29,970 nucleotides of DNA. Source: Candidatus Colicola caccequi (GTDB lineage Bacteria; Bacteroidota; Bacteroidia; Bacteroidales; Paludibacteraceae). The notes under the pieces are model-generated. The model saw nothing but the letters and a program-made list of their open reading frames with translations, did no database searches and was not told the origin of the DNA. Position numbers and translations under genes: made by a program. The stretch is from the NCBI GenBank assembly GCA_018065205.1, contig JAGHTR010000005.1, positions 1-29,970 on the forward strand, written 5' to 3'. Below, piece after piece: positions 15,157-22,996 of this stretch (the stretch's first letter is position 1; the number at the start of each line of letters is the position of its first letter).

Positions 15157-15864
15157 TTAATTAGCCTGAATGTGTTTAGAGAGGAGCCGATAAATATCGC
15201 GCTCCTCTTCTGTTTTAAGAAGACTGATGTGATGCTCCATTACATTCTCGTCATGCCTGATTGCCGGACCACTTTGTGCTTGCTTAGGCGATAAAGTATG
15301 CACTTTATTAGCCGTCTCATCAATCAGTGGCAATAGGGCAGAGAAAGGTATATGAGTGTCTTTGAGTTGCTCTGCCGCCATGACATACATCAGATTAGAG
15401 AAGTTGTTGCAGAACACACCGGCTACATGCAACCGCTCGCGGTCATGTTGGGTGGTCTCATAAACATAGGAGGTCAGTTGTAAGGCTAACGAGTAGATGG
15501 CGCTGATATCATCTATGGCTCGCGCTTCAAAGAAAATAGGAATTTGTGAGAAGTCCTCAATCGGTTTAGCCTTGGAGAAAGTCATGAAGGGGTAGAAAAT
15601 GCCACAATGTGGCTTGTCTTCCCCAAATACGGACAATGGTATAGTCCCGGATGTATGTAGATGTAAGCATCGGCGATCGGTCTTAACTTGACTAATAACA
15701 GATGCCAGCGCCTCATCGCGGACGGCATAGATATAGCAGTCCGCTTGAGGTACCTGATCCAGTCCGTCGCGAGACGAAACCATTTGTATATCAATATGTT
15801 TGGCCGTAAAGGCAGCCTGTAGAGATGTGGCTACATTGCCTTTACCAATGAGGACGATTCGCAT
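15157..15864 (-). CDS. Rossmann-fold / DUF2520 protein
   Basis: A 235-residue protein with an N-terminal NAD(P)-binding Rossmann fold (MRIVLIGKGNVA, with G7-x-G9-x-x-A12) at about 1-115. A helical DUF2520 domain follows at about 120-225 (VAGVFCNNFSNLMYVMAAEQL, then LLPLIDETANKV). The architecture resembles the F420-dependent/ProC-like dehydrogenases and 6-phosphogluconate dehydrogenase-like proteins; the reaction is not known. GNVA and the HTSGTIPLSVF segment are typical of the family. The start at 15864 is one base after the yidC stop, making this the last gene of the seven-gene minus-strand run. The longer frame-open start (15897) lies within yidC and is rejected. Bacteroidota commonly carry this gene near KDO-8-P or Maf-type genes, but none is seen here. 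Confidence 0.82.
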   Translation of the reverse strand: MRIVLIGKGNVATSLQAAFTAKHIDIQMVSSRDGLDQVPQADCYIYAVRDEALASVISQVKTDRRCLHLHTSGTIPLSVFGEDKPHCGIFYPFMTFSKAKPIEDFSQIPIFFEARAIDDISAIYSLALQLTSYVYETTQHDRERLHVAGVFCNNFSNLMYVMAAEQLKDTHIPFSALLPLIDETANKVHTLSPKQAQSGPAIRHDENVMEHHISLLKTEEERDIYRLLSKHIQAN

Positions 15865-15865
15865 A

Positions 15866-17785
15866 TTAACGATATTTTTTAGCTTGTGCTTTGGCATTCT
15901 CCCGAGCCATACGCACTTGCTCTTGTTGCATTTTCTCTAATCGTGCCATAAAGCCACTCTTGGGTTTAGCGGCATTCTTTTTGGCATTGGCTTCCAGCTG
16001 CGCCAATAATTTCTTATCGTCAGTAGTCCAACGGAAAATCATCGTTTGCAGGATAGTGATAGCCAGGGAGATGGTGTAGTAGTAACTCAAGCCGGCAGCA
16101 TAGTCGTTGAAGATAAAGAGGAACATAAGTGGCATGAGATACATCATGTATTTCATGAACTTCATATTAGGATCGGTGGCTTGACTTTGCATAGTAACCA
16201 TGGTATAACCTAAGTTAGCAACCGTCATGATAAGGCAGAATAAACTAAGGTGATCGCCAAAGAGCGGAATATGATGTCCCCAAGTAAGGATAGCATCGTA
16301 TGCACTTAAATCTTCAGCCCACCATAGTGATTGTCCACGTAACTCAATAGCGGTGGGGAAAAACCAGAACATTGCCATTAAAATAGGCATTTGGAAGAGC
16401 ATTGGCAGACATCCTGACATGGGACTTACCCCTGCTCGACGATATAGAGCCATTGTAGCCTGCTGCCGTTCTTGCATCTTTTCCGGAGGATATTGCGCAT
16501 TGATAGCATCCAATTGCGGTTTAAGAACACGCATTTTAGCACTTGACTTATAGGAAGCAAAGACAAATGGCAGAATAATGAGTTTGATGATAAGGGTCAT
16601 TAAGAAAATAACCAAACCAATATGCAATCCATATCGCATGAGCCAGTCAAAGACAGGGAAGGAGAAGATTTGGTTAATCCAAATAATAATACGCCATCCT
16701 TGCAGCACCAATTCTTGCAGATGCAACTTAACGGCTTCATTCTCGGCATTTTTGTCATATGCTTTGAGTAAGTTGTAGTTATTGGGTCCCATAAAGTAAC
16801 GGAACGCAATGGGCTTTTGGCTTGTTACATCAAAGGCAACGGAAGTTTTGGTAGAGTAGGTCTTGATATAGCGAGAGAGAGCATCCTCAGGCGTAGACTC
16901 AAATTCGGAAGAGAGGAAGGCATCCTCGGCAATCATAACGGTGGAGAAGAATTGATCTTTATAACCAATCCATTTCACTTTGGCTGTTTCGCGTTTATTG
17001 TCATGCTTGGCTTCCGACATGCGTTCTTGGTCGCCACTAACCAACATATATTGCAAGTGAGCATAGCGTTCCTCAAATTTACGACCACGCTCTTGTTGAG
17101 GGATAGCCTGTTTCCACTGCATCTCCAATGAATTGGCGTTTTGAGCCAATACGAGATGAGCATTGTGCGGAACGATTTGGAAGTCAAACATATATGCATC
17201 TTCCGGCAACGTATAGACAAAGTCTATATAGGCATCTTCGTTCTCGGAATGCAATCGCATAATCACATTCTGCTGGTTAGGGCAAATAGCCTCAAAGTAG
17301 AGGTTTCGTGTAGCTAAGATACGGTTGTTATTGGTAACCAGCGTGAAACTGAGGTCCGATTCGTCAGCACGGAACAAGGTTAATGGATTGACTGTATCGC
17401 CGTATGCTTTGTATTCTTTGAGTTCCGCACGAATGATGCGTCCTCCTTTGTTGGCAATATGCAAGCGGAGCAGGTTATTCTCTAAGATAGTCTCTTTGTC
17501 TTCCCCCTGGGCAGAAACAGCAAAAGGTCCATAGGCGTTTTGCAGTTGTTGTTGCATAAGAGCGGCATCCTCTGCCTCGTTTGTTGTGTTGAGGGATTGT
17601 TCAATCGTGGCGTTGATGGAATCGGAAAGACGTAGAGCCTCTTGTTCCATTTGCTGAGCATAATTAATACTGTCATTCATGCGTTGACGTTCCGCCAATT
17701 CTTCTTTACTAGGGCGGTTAATCATCGCGAAACCTACAATAATTGCGGCTATTAATAGAAAGCCAAACCAAGTGTTTTTATCCAT
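15866..17785 (-). CDS. yidC: Membrane protein insertase YidC
   Basis: Inserts and folds inner-membrane proteins alone or with SecYEG. The 639 residues fit Gram-negative YidC with its large periplasmic domain. The first helix is at about 6-22 (WFGFLLIAAIIVGFAMI). A periplasmic beta domain follows at about 80-360. The conserved insertase core starts near 375 and holds AGVSPMSGCLPMLFQMPILMAMFWFFP. It ends with the NDYAAGLSYYYTISLAITILQ helix. The C-terminal tail is strongly basic (ARENAKAQAKKYR), as expected for ribosome contact. The gene follows folA by one base and precedes DUF2520 by one base. In many phyla yidC neighbours rnpA and mnmE; here it sits behind thyA and folA instead. Confidence is very high. 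Confidence 0.97.
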   Translation of the reverse strand: MDKNTWFGFLLIAAIIVGFAMINRPSKEELAERQRMNDSINYAQQMEQEALRLSDSINATIEQSLNTTNEAEDAALMQQQLQNAYGPFAVSAQGEDKETILENNLLRLHIANKGGRIIRAELKEYKAYGDTVNPLTLFRADESDLSFTLVTNNNRILATRNLYFEAICPNQQNVIMRLHSENEDAYIDFVYTLPEDAYMFDFQIVPHNAHLVLAQNANSLEMQWKQAIPQQERGRKFEERYAHLQYMLVSGDQERMSEAKHDNKRETAKVKWIGYKDQFFSTVMIAEDAFLSSEFESTPEDALSRYIKTYSTKTSVAFDVTSQKPIAFRYFMGPNNYNLLKAYDKNAENEAVKLHLQELVLQGWRIIIWINQIFSFPVFDWLMRYGLHIGLVIFLMTLIIKLIILPFVFASYKSSAKMRVLKPQLDAINAQYPPEKMQERQQATMALYRRAGVSPMSGCLPMLFQMPILMAMFWFFPTAIELRGQSLWWAEDLSAYDAILTWGHHIPLFGDHLSLFCLIMTVANLGYTMVTMQSQATDPNMKFMKYMMYLMPLMFLFIFNDYAAGLSYYYTISLAITILQTMIFRWTTDDKKLLAQLEANAKKNAAKPKSGFMARLEKMQQEQVRMARENAKAQAKKYR

Positions 17786-17786
17786 T

Positions 17787-18284
17787 TTATTTCTTCTTTA
17801 TGTATTCTATAAATGTGTAATCGTATGGGTTTTTATCGTCCGAAGTGTATCCTTCTTGTTTCATTATCTGCCATTCGCTATCTTTTATCTCAGGAAAGAA
17901 AGTATCTGCCTCGATCCATGAATGATGAATGCGGGTGATGTAGAGTTTGTCTGCCAACGTAAAGAATTGGCGATACACCATACCTCCACCAAGGATGAAG
18001 AATTCTGCCGCAGGGTCCTCATTAATAAGTTGGATGGCTTCAGGTATAGAGTGAACAACTTCGACACCTTCGGCGGCGAACTGAGGGTTATCGGTCAAAA
18101 CGATATTGCGTCGATTAGGCAATGGACGTTTAGGAAGGGAAAGGTAAGTACGTTCTCCCATCAGTACCGGATGCCCGGATGTGATTTCTTTGAAATGCTT
18201 GAGGTCAGCAGGTAGGTGGCATAATAAACCGCCTTTTTGACCAATCGCATTGTTTTCGGATATGGCAACAATGATACTTAGCAT
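17787..18284 (-). CDS. folA: Dihydrofolate reductase
   Basis: Reduces dihydrofolate to tetrahydrofolate with NADPH, replacing what ThyA oxidises. The 165 residues are standard. The substrate-binding aspartate is D27 in LPADLKHF, at the same number as in E. coli. GHPVLMG, RPLPNRRNIVL and FILGGGMVYRQF mark the NADPH site. The tryptophan at position 22 in E. coli is a cysteine here (GGLLCHLP), and the usual R/H-K/T after the MG of the cofactor loop reads MGERTY. Several Bacteroidales DHFRs also lack that tryptophan, so this is probably a lineage trait rather than damage. It sits 35 nt after thyA and one base before yidC. Confidence 0.96.
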   Translation of the reverse strand: MLSIIVAISENNAIGQKGGLLCHLPADLKHFKEITSGHPVLMGERTYLSLPKRPLPNRRNIVLTDNPQFAAEGVEVVHSIPEAIQLINEDPAAEFFILGGGMVYRQFFTLADKLYITRIHHSWIEADTFFPEIKDSEWQIMKQEGYTSDDKNPYDYTFIEYIKKK

Positions 18285-18319
18285 GAGTGTTTAGAGTTGA
18301 GAGTTTAGTGTGGAGCGTG

Positions 18320-19114
18320 TTAGACGCTTACGACGCCGGCGATATGAGGATGCGGATCGTAATTGAGAAGGGTAAAGTCCTCATAGTGGAATCCAAAGAT
18401 GTCTTTGACATCCGGATTAATCTGCATAGTCGGAAGCGGACGAGGTTCGCGTGTTAGTTGCAATTTAACTTGATCTATATGGTTGAGGTAGATGTGTGCA
18501 TCACCGAATGTATGTACAAAATCGCCACATTTCAATCCTGTTACCTGTGCCATCATCTGTAGGAGTAGGGCATAGGAGGCTATATTGAAGGGAACACCAA
18601 GGAAGATATCGGCGCTGCGTTGGTAGAGTTGTAGGCTCAGTTTTCCATCTGCTACATAGAATTGAAATAAGCAATGGCAAGGAGGAAGAGCCATCTTATC
18701 AACTTCGGCTACATTCCACGCACTAACCATTAGGCGGCGACTATCGGGATTGTTCTTGATTTGATTGACAAGATTAGTAATTTGGTCAATGGTGCCTCCA
18801 TTATAATCCGGCCAACTGCGCCATTGATGCCCATAAACCGGTCCTAATTCTCCGTTTTCGTCCGCCCATTCGTTCCAAATACGGACGCCATTATCTTGTA
18901 AGTATTTGATGTTGGTATCGCCTTGCAAGAACCATAGCAATTCGTGAATAATGGATTTAAGGTGCAGTTTCTTTGTAGTGAGCAACGGAAAACCATCTGC
19001 CATATTAAAGCGCATCTGATGCCCGAAGACGGAAATCGTTCCGGTTCCGGTACGATCTTCCTTACGAACTCCCTCCTCCAGGACGCGACGGCATAAATCA
19101 AGATATTGTTTCAT
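18320..19114 (-). CDS. thyA: Thymidylate synthase
   Basis: Methylates dUMP to dTMP with 5,10-methylenetetrahydrofolate, producing dihydrofolate for FolA downstream. The 264 residues equal E. coli ThyA exactly. The folate and phosphate residues are in place: RTGTGT at 21-26, WFLQGDTNIKYL at 61-72, the nucleophile C146 in LPPCHCLFQFYV, the dUMP-binding RSADIFLGVPFNIASYALL, and HIYLNH near the C-terminus. It begins 3 nt after the PorE-like gene. A short perfect hairpin (AGCGT/ACGCT at 18314-18328) spans its stop codon. The gap to folA holds simple CTCAACTCTAAAC-like repeats. Classic ThyA rather than flavin-dependent ThyX. Confidence 0.98.
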   Translation of the reverse strand: MKQYLDLCRRVLEEGVRKEDRTGTGTISVFGHQMRFNMADGFPLLTTKKLHLKSIIHELLWFLQGDTNIKYLQDNGVRIWNEWADENGELGPVYGHQWRSWPDYNGGTIDQITNLVNQIKNNPDSRRLMVSAWNVAEVDKMALPPCHCLFQFYVADGKLSLQLYQRSADIFLGVPFNIASYALLLQMMAQVTGLKCGDFVHTFGDAHIYLNHIDQVKLQLTREPRPLPTMQINPDVKDIFGFHYEDFTLLNYDPHPHIAGVVSV

Positions 19115-19117
19115 TTA

Positions 19118-21187
19118 TCAGTATAGTTTGTATGTTGTTTTCAGCACTTTGAACTCCGTACGTCGGTTGATAGCATTGCAAATATCTCGTTGTTGCGTAC
19201 TTTCCAATCGATTAATAAACGCTTCATTCAACTCTTGCTCAATCGGAATAAACGGATGTTGTTTATGAATAGCCTGGTCGGCGATAACCGGTTTATTCTC
19301 GCCATAACCGATAGGCGTAAGACGTTCTTTTTCAATACCTGCTCTGATGAGGTAATCCACGCATGATTTAGCACGCTTCTCGGACAACTCTTTATTGGCT
19401 AACGAATCACCAACCATATCTGTGTGAGCCGATAACTCAATGGTTATATTGGGATTGTCGTTAAGTAACTTAACCAAATCGTTTAGTCCGGCTTCACTCT
19501 CTTTAGTCAATTCCCATTTACCAAACTCGTAGAAGACGTTATTCATTGGTACAGGCTTGCTAACGGGAGCCAAAGTGAAGTTTTGCGTGTAGGTATAGGA
19601 GTCTTTTAGACCAATGGTAGTGATTTCTTGCTTCTCATTTAGGTACCCCCGTGCCGTAGCCAGCATGACATATTTAGTCTCTTTATCCAATTTAAGGTGG
19701 TAGGTACCATCCTTACGCACTTGTAGCTTTTGATTCGTACCATTATTACCGACCATCCGTAGCGTCCCATCTACAATAGGATCACCATTGGTGTCTGTAA
19801 TCTTGCCCTCTACCTGATAGATGAGTTCCGGCAGGATGAATTGGTAAATCTCATCATAGCCTTTTTTCTGCCCACGATTACTGGAGAGCAGACCGTTTGG
19901 AGAGTCTCCGTCAAAGGTAATGCCAAAGTCATCACCTTGTGAGTTGAACGGCATTCCCATATTGAATAAACTCCATTGGGCTACTCCATTACTGTCTTTT
20001 TCTGCAGTAGGAACGGCCTTGAAAATATCTAATCCTCCATAACCGGGGTGACCATTGCTGGAGAAGTACAACTCGCCATTGCTGCGAATGCACGGAAACA
20101 TCTCATCGCCGCTTGTATTGATTTGTGCTCCTAAGTTATGCACATTAATCCACGTATCAGCATCGTATTCCGCCATCCATATATCTTTACCGCCAATGCT
20201 TCCGGGAGCATCACTTACGAAATAGAGTGTATCTCCGGTAGCATTGATAGAGGGATGTCCTACGGTAATGGAACTATCTAAGAATAATTTCATTTCTTGA
20301 GGTTCTCCCCATTCACCGCCTGTCCGTTGAGAACGGAAAATCTTAGCGCCTAAGTCTTGTCCGTTAATGGGTTTGGAGTAGGTGAAGAACATTGTTTTAC
20401 CATCAGCGGTAAATGAACATACGCCTAATTCCATTGTTCCGGTCTTATCTGTAGCGGACGAATCGTTTTGCTGCTCGCTTTCTTCGGATTGTTCACCATA
20501 TATGCCTTCCGGTAACTCTGTCTCACCCCATTTGCCGTTAGCATCACGGCGGGAAGAGTACAGATTAAACGTAGTCTGACCGGTAACAGGTGATGGACGT
20601 TTATGCTTTTTAGAAGATGTTTTTTCTTGACGATTGGATGTAAACATAACGGCACTTGCATCTGCACCAATAAAGGCTGGAGCAAAGTTGGACGTTCGTT
20701 TCTGATTAAACTCCTTGACGAGCGTTAGTTTATACCGGGAAGGCTCTTTTTTCCAATTGCTTACTTGTTGACAAGCATATTGACCACCTTGTGCCACGTA
20801 ATCGTTTGGATTGGCCTGCAAATATAGTCCATAATATTTTTCTGCTTCTTTATACTTGCCTTGATAGTGCAATACCTGTGCATATCTCAAATAAACAACA
20901 GGGTCTGTTTGCTGGTATTTGCTGCTGATAGCATGTTTATATGCAGAAACGGCCTTACTGTTGTTGAGAATGCGGTAACACTCACCTTGGTTGAACGCTA
21001 CGCGGCCTTTTAGTTGTTTGTCATTTTTGGAAATACGCGGATATATCTGCCGATATAAATCAGCAGCCTCATAGTATTCTCCAATGGCAAATTTCTTGTC
21101 GGCTCGTTTGATGCGAGTTTTGAGTGAGCATCCGGGGCAGAGTAGTACTACGATTAGTAAAAACACTATGTACGAAGAATGCTTCAT
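19118..21187 (-). CDS. porE: TPR-PD40-CRD-OmpA lipoprotein, PorE-like
   Basis: A 689-residue lipoprotein (signal MKHSSYIVFLLIVVLLCPGC, lipid cysteine C20). TPR-like helices lie at about 30-145. A PD40/WD40-like propeller follows at about 160-440 (SNRQEKTS, FVSDAPGSIGGKDIWMAEY, FSSNGHPGYGGLDIFKA, LSSNRGQKKGYDEIYQF). Next come a carboxypeptidase-regulatory-like domain at about 450-540 (VEGKITDTNGDPIVDG) and an OmpA C-terminal peptidoglycan-binding domain at about 550-665 (LSAHTDMVGDSLANKELSEKRAKSCVDYL). This order is that of P. gingivalis PorE (PG1058), a type IX secretion component that links the outer membrane to peptidoglycan. Related proteins of similar order exist that are not T9SS parts, so the symbol is tentative. 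Gaps to both neighbours are 3 nt. Confidence 0.72.
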   Translation of the reverse strand: MKHSSYIVFLLIVVLLCPGCSLKTRIKRADKKFAIGEYYEAADLYRQIYPRISKNDKQLKGRVAFNQGECYRILNNSKAVSAYKHAISSKYQQTDPVVYLRYAQVLHYQGKYKEAEKYYGLYLQANPNDYVAQGGQYACQQVSNWKKEPSRYKLTLVKEFNQKRTSNFAPAFIGADASAVMFTSNRQEKTSSKKHKRPSPVTGQTTFNLYSSRRDANGKWGETELPEGIYGEQSEESEQQNDSSATDKTGTMELGVCSFTADGKTMFFTYSKPINGQDLGAKIFRSQRTGGEWGEPQEMKLFLDSSITVGHPSINATGDTLYFVSDAPGSIGGKDIWMAEYDADTWINVHNLGAQINTSGDEMFPCIRSNGELYFSSNGHPGYGGLDIFKAVPTAEKDSNGVAQWSLFNMGMPFNSQGDDFGITFDGDSPNGLLSSNRGQKKGYDEIYQFILPELIYQVEGKITDTNGDPIVDGTLRMVGNNGTNQKLQVRKDGTYHLKLDKETKYVMLATARGYLNEKQEITTIGLKDSYTYTQNFTLAPVSKPVPMNNVFYEFGKWELTKESEAGLNDLVKLLNDNPNITIELSAHTDMVGDSLANKELSEKRAKSCVDYLIRAGIEKERLTPIGYGENKPVIADQAIHKQHPFIPIEQELNEAFINRLESTQQRDICNAINRRTEFKVLKTTYKLY

Positions 21188-21190
21188 CCT

Positions 21191-22435
21191 TTAGTCAAGG
21201 CTATGGATAACTAACCCGGAACGCAATTTGGGTTCAAACCACGTTGTTTTAGGAGGCATGATATTGCCGGAATCAGCAATATCTATGATTTGTTGCATCG
21301 TAACGGGGTAGAGGGCTAAAGCCATTTTCATCTCTCCACTATCTACGCGACGTTGGAGTTCTTCTAATCCGCGAATTCCACCTACAAAGTCAATGCGCTT
21401 ATCCGTACGTAAATCCTTAATACCTAATATCTTATCTAAAATCAGGTTACTGGATATCGTGACATCTAATACACCGATAGGGTCATTGTTGTCATAGCGA
21501 CCTTCTTTGGCTGTTAGGCTATACCATGTATGGTTGAGATAGAGTGCAAAGTTATGCAGCCGATTGGGTTTGTAGATGGCAGCACCTTGTTTTTCTACGA
21601 TGAAATTCTCTGCAATCGCAGATATGAACTGCTCCTCTGTAAGTCCATTCAGGTCGCGTACTACGCGGTTATAGTCCAAGATATTTAGTTGATTGTCCGG
21701 GAAACAAACGGCTAGGAAGAAATTGTATTCTTCATTCCCCGTATGTTGAGGATTGGCTTGTTTGCGTTCGTTGCCCACTAAAGCCGCTGCAGCTGAACGA
21801 TGGTGACCGTCTGCGATATACATGGCTGGAATTTGTTCTACTAATTCAGTAATCCGAGCAATGTCTTTATCATCATCAATCAGCCAGAATTTATGCCCAA
21901 ACCCATCAATTTGAGCCACAAAGTCGTATTCCGGTGTTTTAGCAGTATAACGAGCGATAATGGCATCTAGTTCATCTACATGCTTATAGGCAAAGAAAAC
22001 AGGCTCAATATTGGCATTGTTCACTCGAACGTGCTTCATACGATCCTCTTCTTTGTCTTTACGAGTCAGTTCATGCTTTTTAATCTTGCCGGACATATAG
22101 TCTTCAAAGCAAGCAGCCAGGACTAAACCGTATTGGGTACGCGTTCCCATTGTTTGCGCATAGATATAGTACATGGGTTTTTCGTCTTGTACCAGCCATC
22201 CATTGCGTTGAAAGAGATCAAAGTGCTCCCGAGCAGAAGGATAAACCTTGGGGTCGTGTTCATCTGTTCCCGGTTCAAAATTGATTTCTGGTTTGATGAT
22301 ATGGTATAAAGACTTCTCGTTTCCGGCTGCTTCTAAACGAGCCTCGTCGGAACTAAGTACATCGTATGGACGCGAATTAACGTCCAAAACATATTGTTTG
22401 GGCGGACGAATTCCGCGGAAAGGACGAACCTTCAT
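21191..22435 (-). CDS. DUF1015 family protein
   Basis: A 414-residue cytoplasmic protein of the DUF1015 family, matching it over its full length. It starts MKVRPFRGIRPP, with SRPYDVLS at 21-28 and YHIIKPE at 44-50. The GLVLAACFEDYMSGKIKKHE block is followed by RVNNANIEPVFFAY at 137-150. The strongest motif is AMYIADGHHRSAAA, with DGHHR at 209-213. That motif resembles the D-G-x-H-R of the ParB/Srx fold, which includes free-serine kinases such as SbnI and SerK. In other Bacteroidota, DUF1015 genes commonly lie beside serA or serC. A link to serine metabolism is therefore plausible but unproven, and no serine gene is present here. It lies 27 nt after the bactofilin gene and 3 nt before the PorE-like gene. 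Confidence 0.85.
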   Translation of the reverse strand: MKVRPFRGIRPPKQYVLDVNSRPYDVLSSDEARLEAAGNEKSLYHIIKPEINFEPGTDEHDPKVYPSAREHFDLFQRNGWLVQDEKPMYYIYAQTMGTRTQYGLVLAACFEDYMSGKIKKHELTRKDKEEDRMKHVRVNNANIEPVFFAYKHVDELDAIIARYTAKTPEYDFVAQIDGFGHKFWLIDDDKDIARITELVEQIPAMYIADGHHRSAAAALVGNERKQANPQHTGNEEYNFFLAVCFPDNQLNILDYNRVVRDLNGLTEEQFISAIAENFIVEKQGAAIYKPNRLHNFALYLNHTWYSLTAKEGRYDNNDPIGVLDVTISSNLILDKILGIKDLRTDKRIDFVGGIRGLEELQRRVDSGEMKMALALYPVTMQQIIDIADSGNIMPPKTTWFEPKLRSGLVIHSLD

Positions 22436-22462
22436 AGTGCAATAGATTAGTTGTTAATAGCC

Positions 22463-22825
22463 TTACTTCTTAACTTCAGCAGCCGGTGCTTGTTTCATAG
22501 AGCAGGTTCCGTTAAACTGAGCATTAGGTTCAATGATGAGCACTTTGGTCTTTAAATCACCTACAAGCGAACCGGTAGAACGAAGGGCGAATGTATTTTC
22601 GGTATTTACTTTACCATCTACTTTACCCATGATTTCAGCATTTTGGCAATTGACAGTGCCTTTAATTTTACCTTGCTCGCCAATTACTACTTTACCTGAA
22701 CATTGAATATCTCCCTCTACTTGACCATCGATTCGAATATCTGAATCGGCGATGATCGTACCAATAATCTTACTTCCGGCTGTTAAAGCATTGAAAAGAG
22801 TACCGGATTGTTGTTGTGTTGCCAT
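22463..22825 (-). CDS. Bactofilin (polymer-forming cytoskeletal protein)
   Basis: A 120-residue bactofilin, a right-handed beta-helix protein that polymerises without nucleotide into filaments on the inner membrane face. The core at about 15-105 shows the regular short beta repeats (GSKIIGTIIADSDIRIDG, VEGDIQCSGKVVIGEQG, KIKGTVNCQNAEIMGKV). A short N-terminal tail and a basic, alanine-rich C-terminal tail (APAAEVKK) flank it. Bactofilins often act with M23 peptidases or other wall enzymes; no M23 gene is adjacent here, though a LytM pseudoenzyme lies at 8432-9256. It is the first gene of the seven-gene minus-strand run, with a leader of about 57 nt that contains a small GGGTA/TGCCC hairpin (22863-22875). 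Confidence 0.93.
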   Translation of the reverse strand: MATQQQSGTLFNALTAGSKIIGTIIADSDIRIDGQVEGDIQCSGKVVIGEQGKIKGTVNCQNAEIMGKVDGKVNTENTFALRSTGSLVGDLKTKVLIIEPNAQFNGTCSMKQAPAAEVKK

Positions 22826-22887
22826 AATACTGTATTTTTTTTAGTTCTTACTTCATTAAATAGGGCATAATACCCAAAATTAACGTG

Positions 22888-22919
22888 CAAAGATACATTT
22901 TTTTTCTCATATGCGCAAG
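22888..22919 (-). promoter_or_regulatory. Promoter of the bactofilin-to-DUF2520 run
   Basis: On the minus strand a -33 CTTG (22916-22919), exactly 20 nt, then a -7 box TATCTTTG (22888-22895). The predicted start near 22882 leaves a leader of about 57 nt, the longest in the window. The -33 element lies inside an imperfect palindrome with arms ATATGC (22909-22914) and GCATAT (22925-22930). Confidence 0.75.
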
Positions 22920-22955
22920 CGCGTGCATATTTTTTATAAAAAAAAGTGTGTTTTA

Positions 22956-22987
22956 TTTGGGTAAGTCATTTTTTTTTTGTAACTTTG
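22956..22987 (+). promoter_or_regulatory. Promoter of the small membrane protein-OmpH run
   Basis: A -33 TTTG (22956-22959), 20 nt, then a -7 box TAACTTTG (22980-22987). The ATG of the small gene is at 22997, only 9 nt beyond the box. With a normal start point the transcript would carry a leader of roughly 3-6 nt, nearly leaderless. Confidence 0.8.
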
Positions 22988-22996
22988 CGCCGTATA

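Noticed and set aside
22863..22875. GGGTA/TGCCC hairpin in the bactofilin leader as an attenuator
   Set aside because: The stem is short, includes a G-T pair and is not followed by a T-run; too weak to call as regulation.
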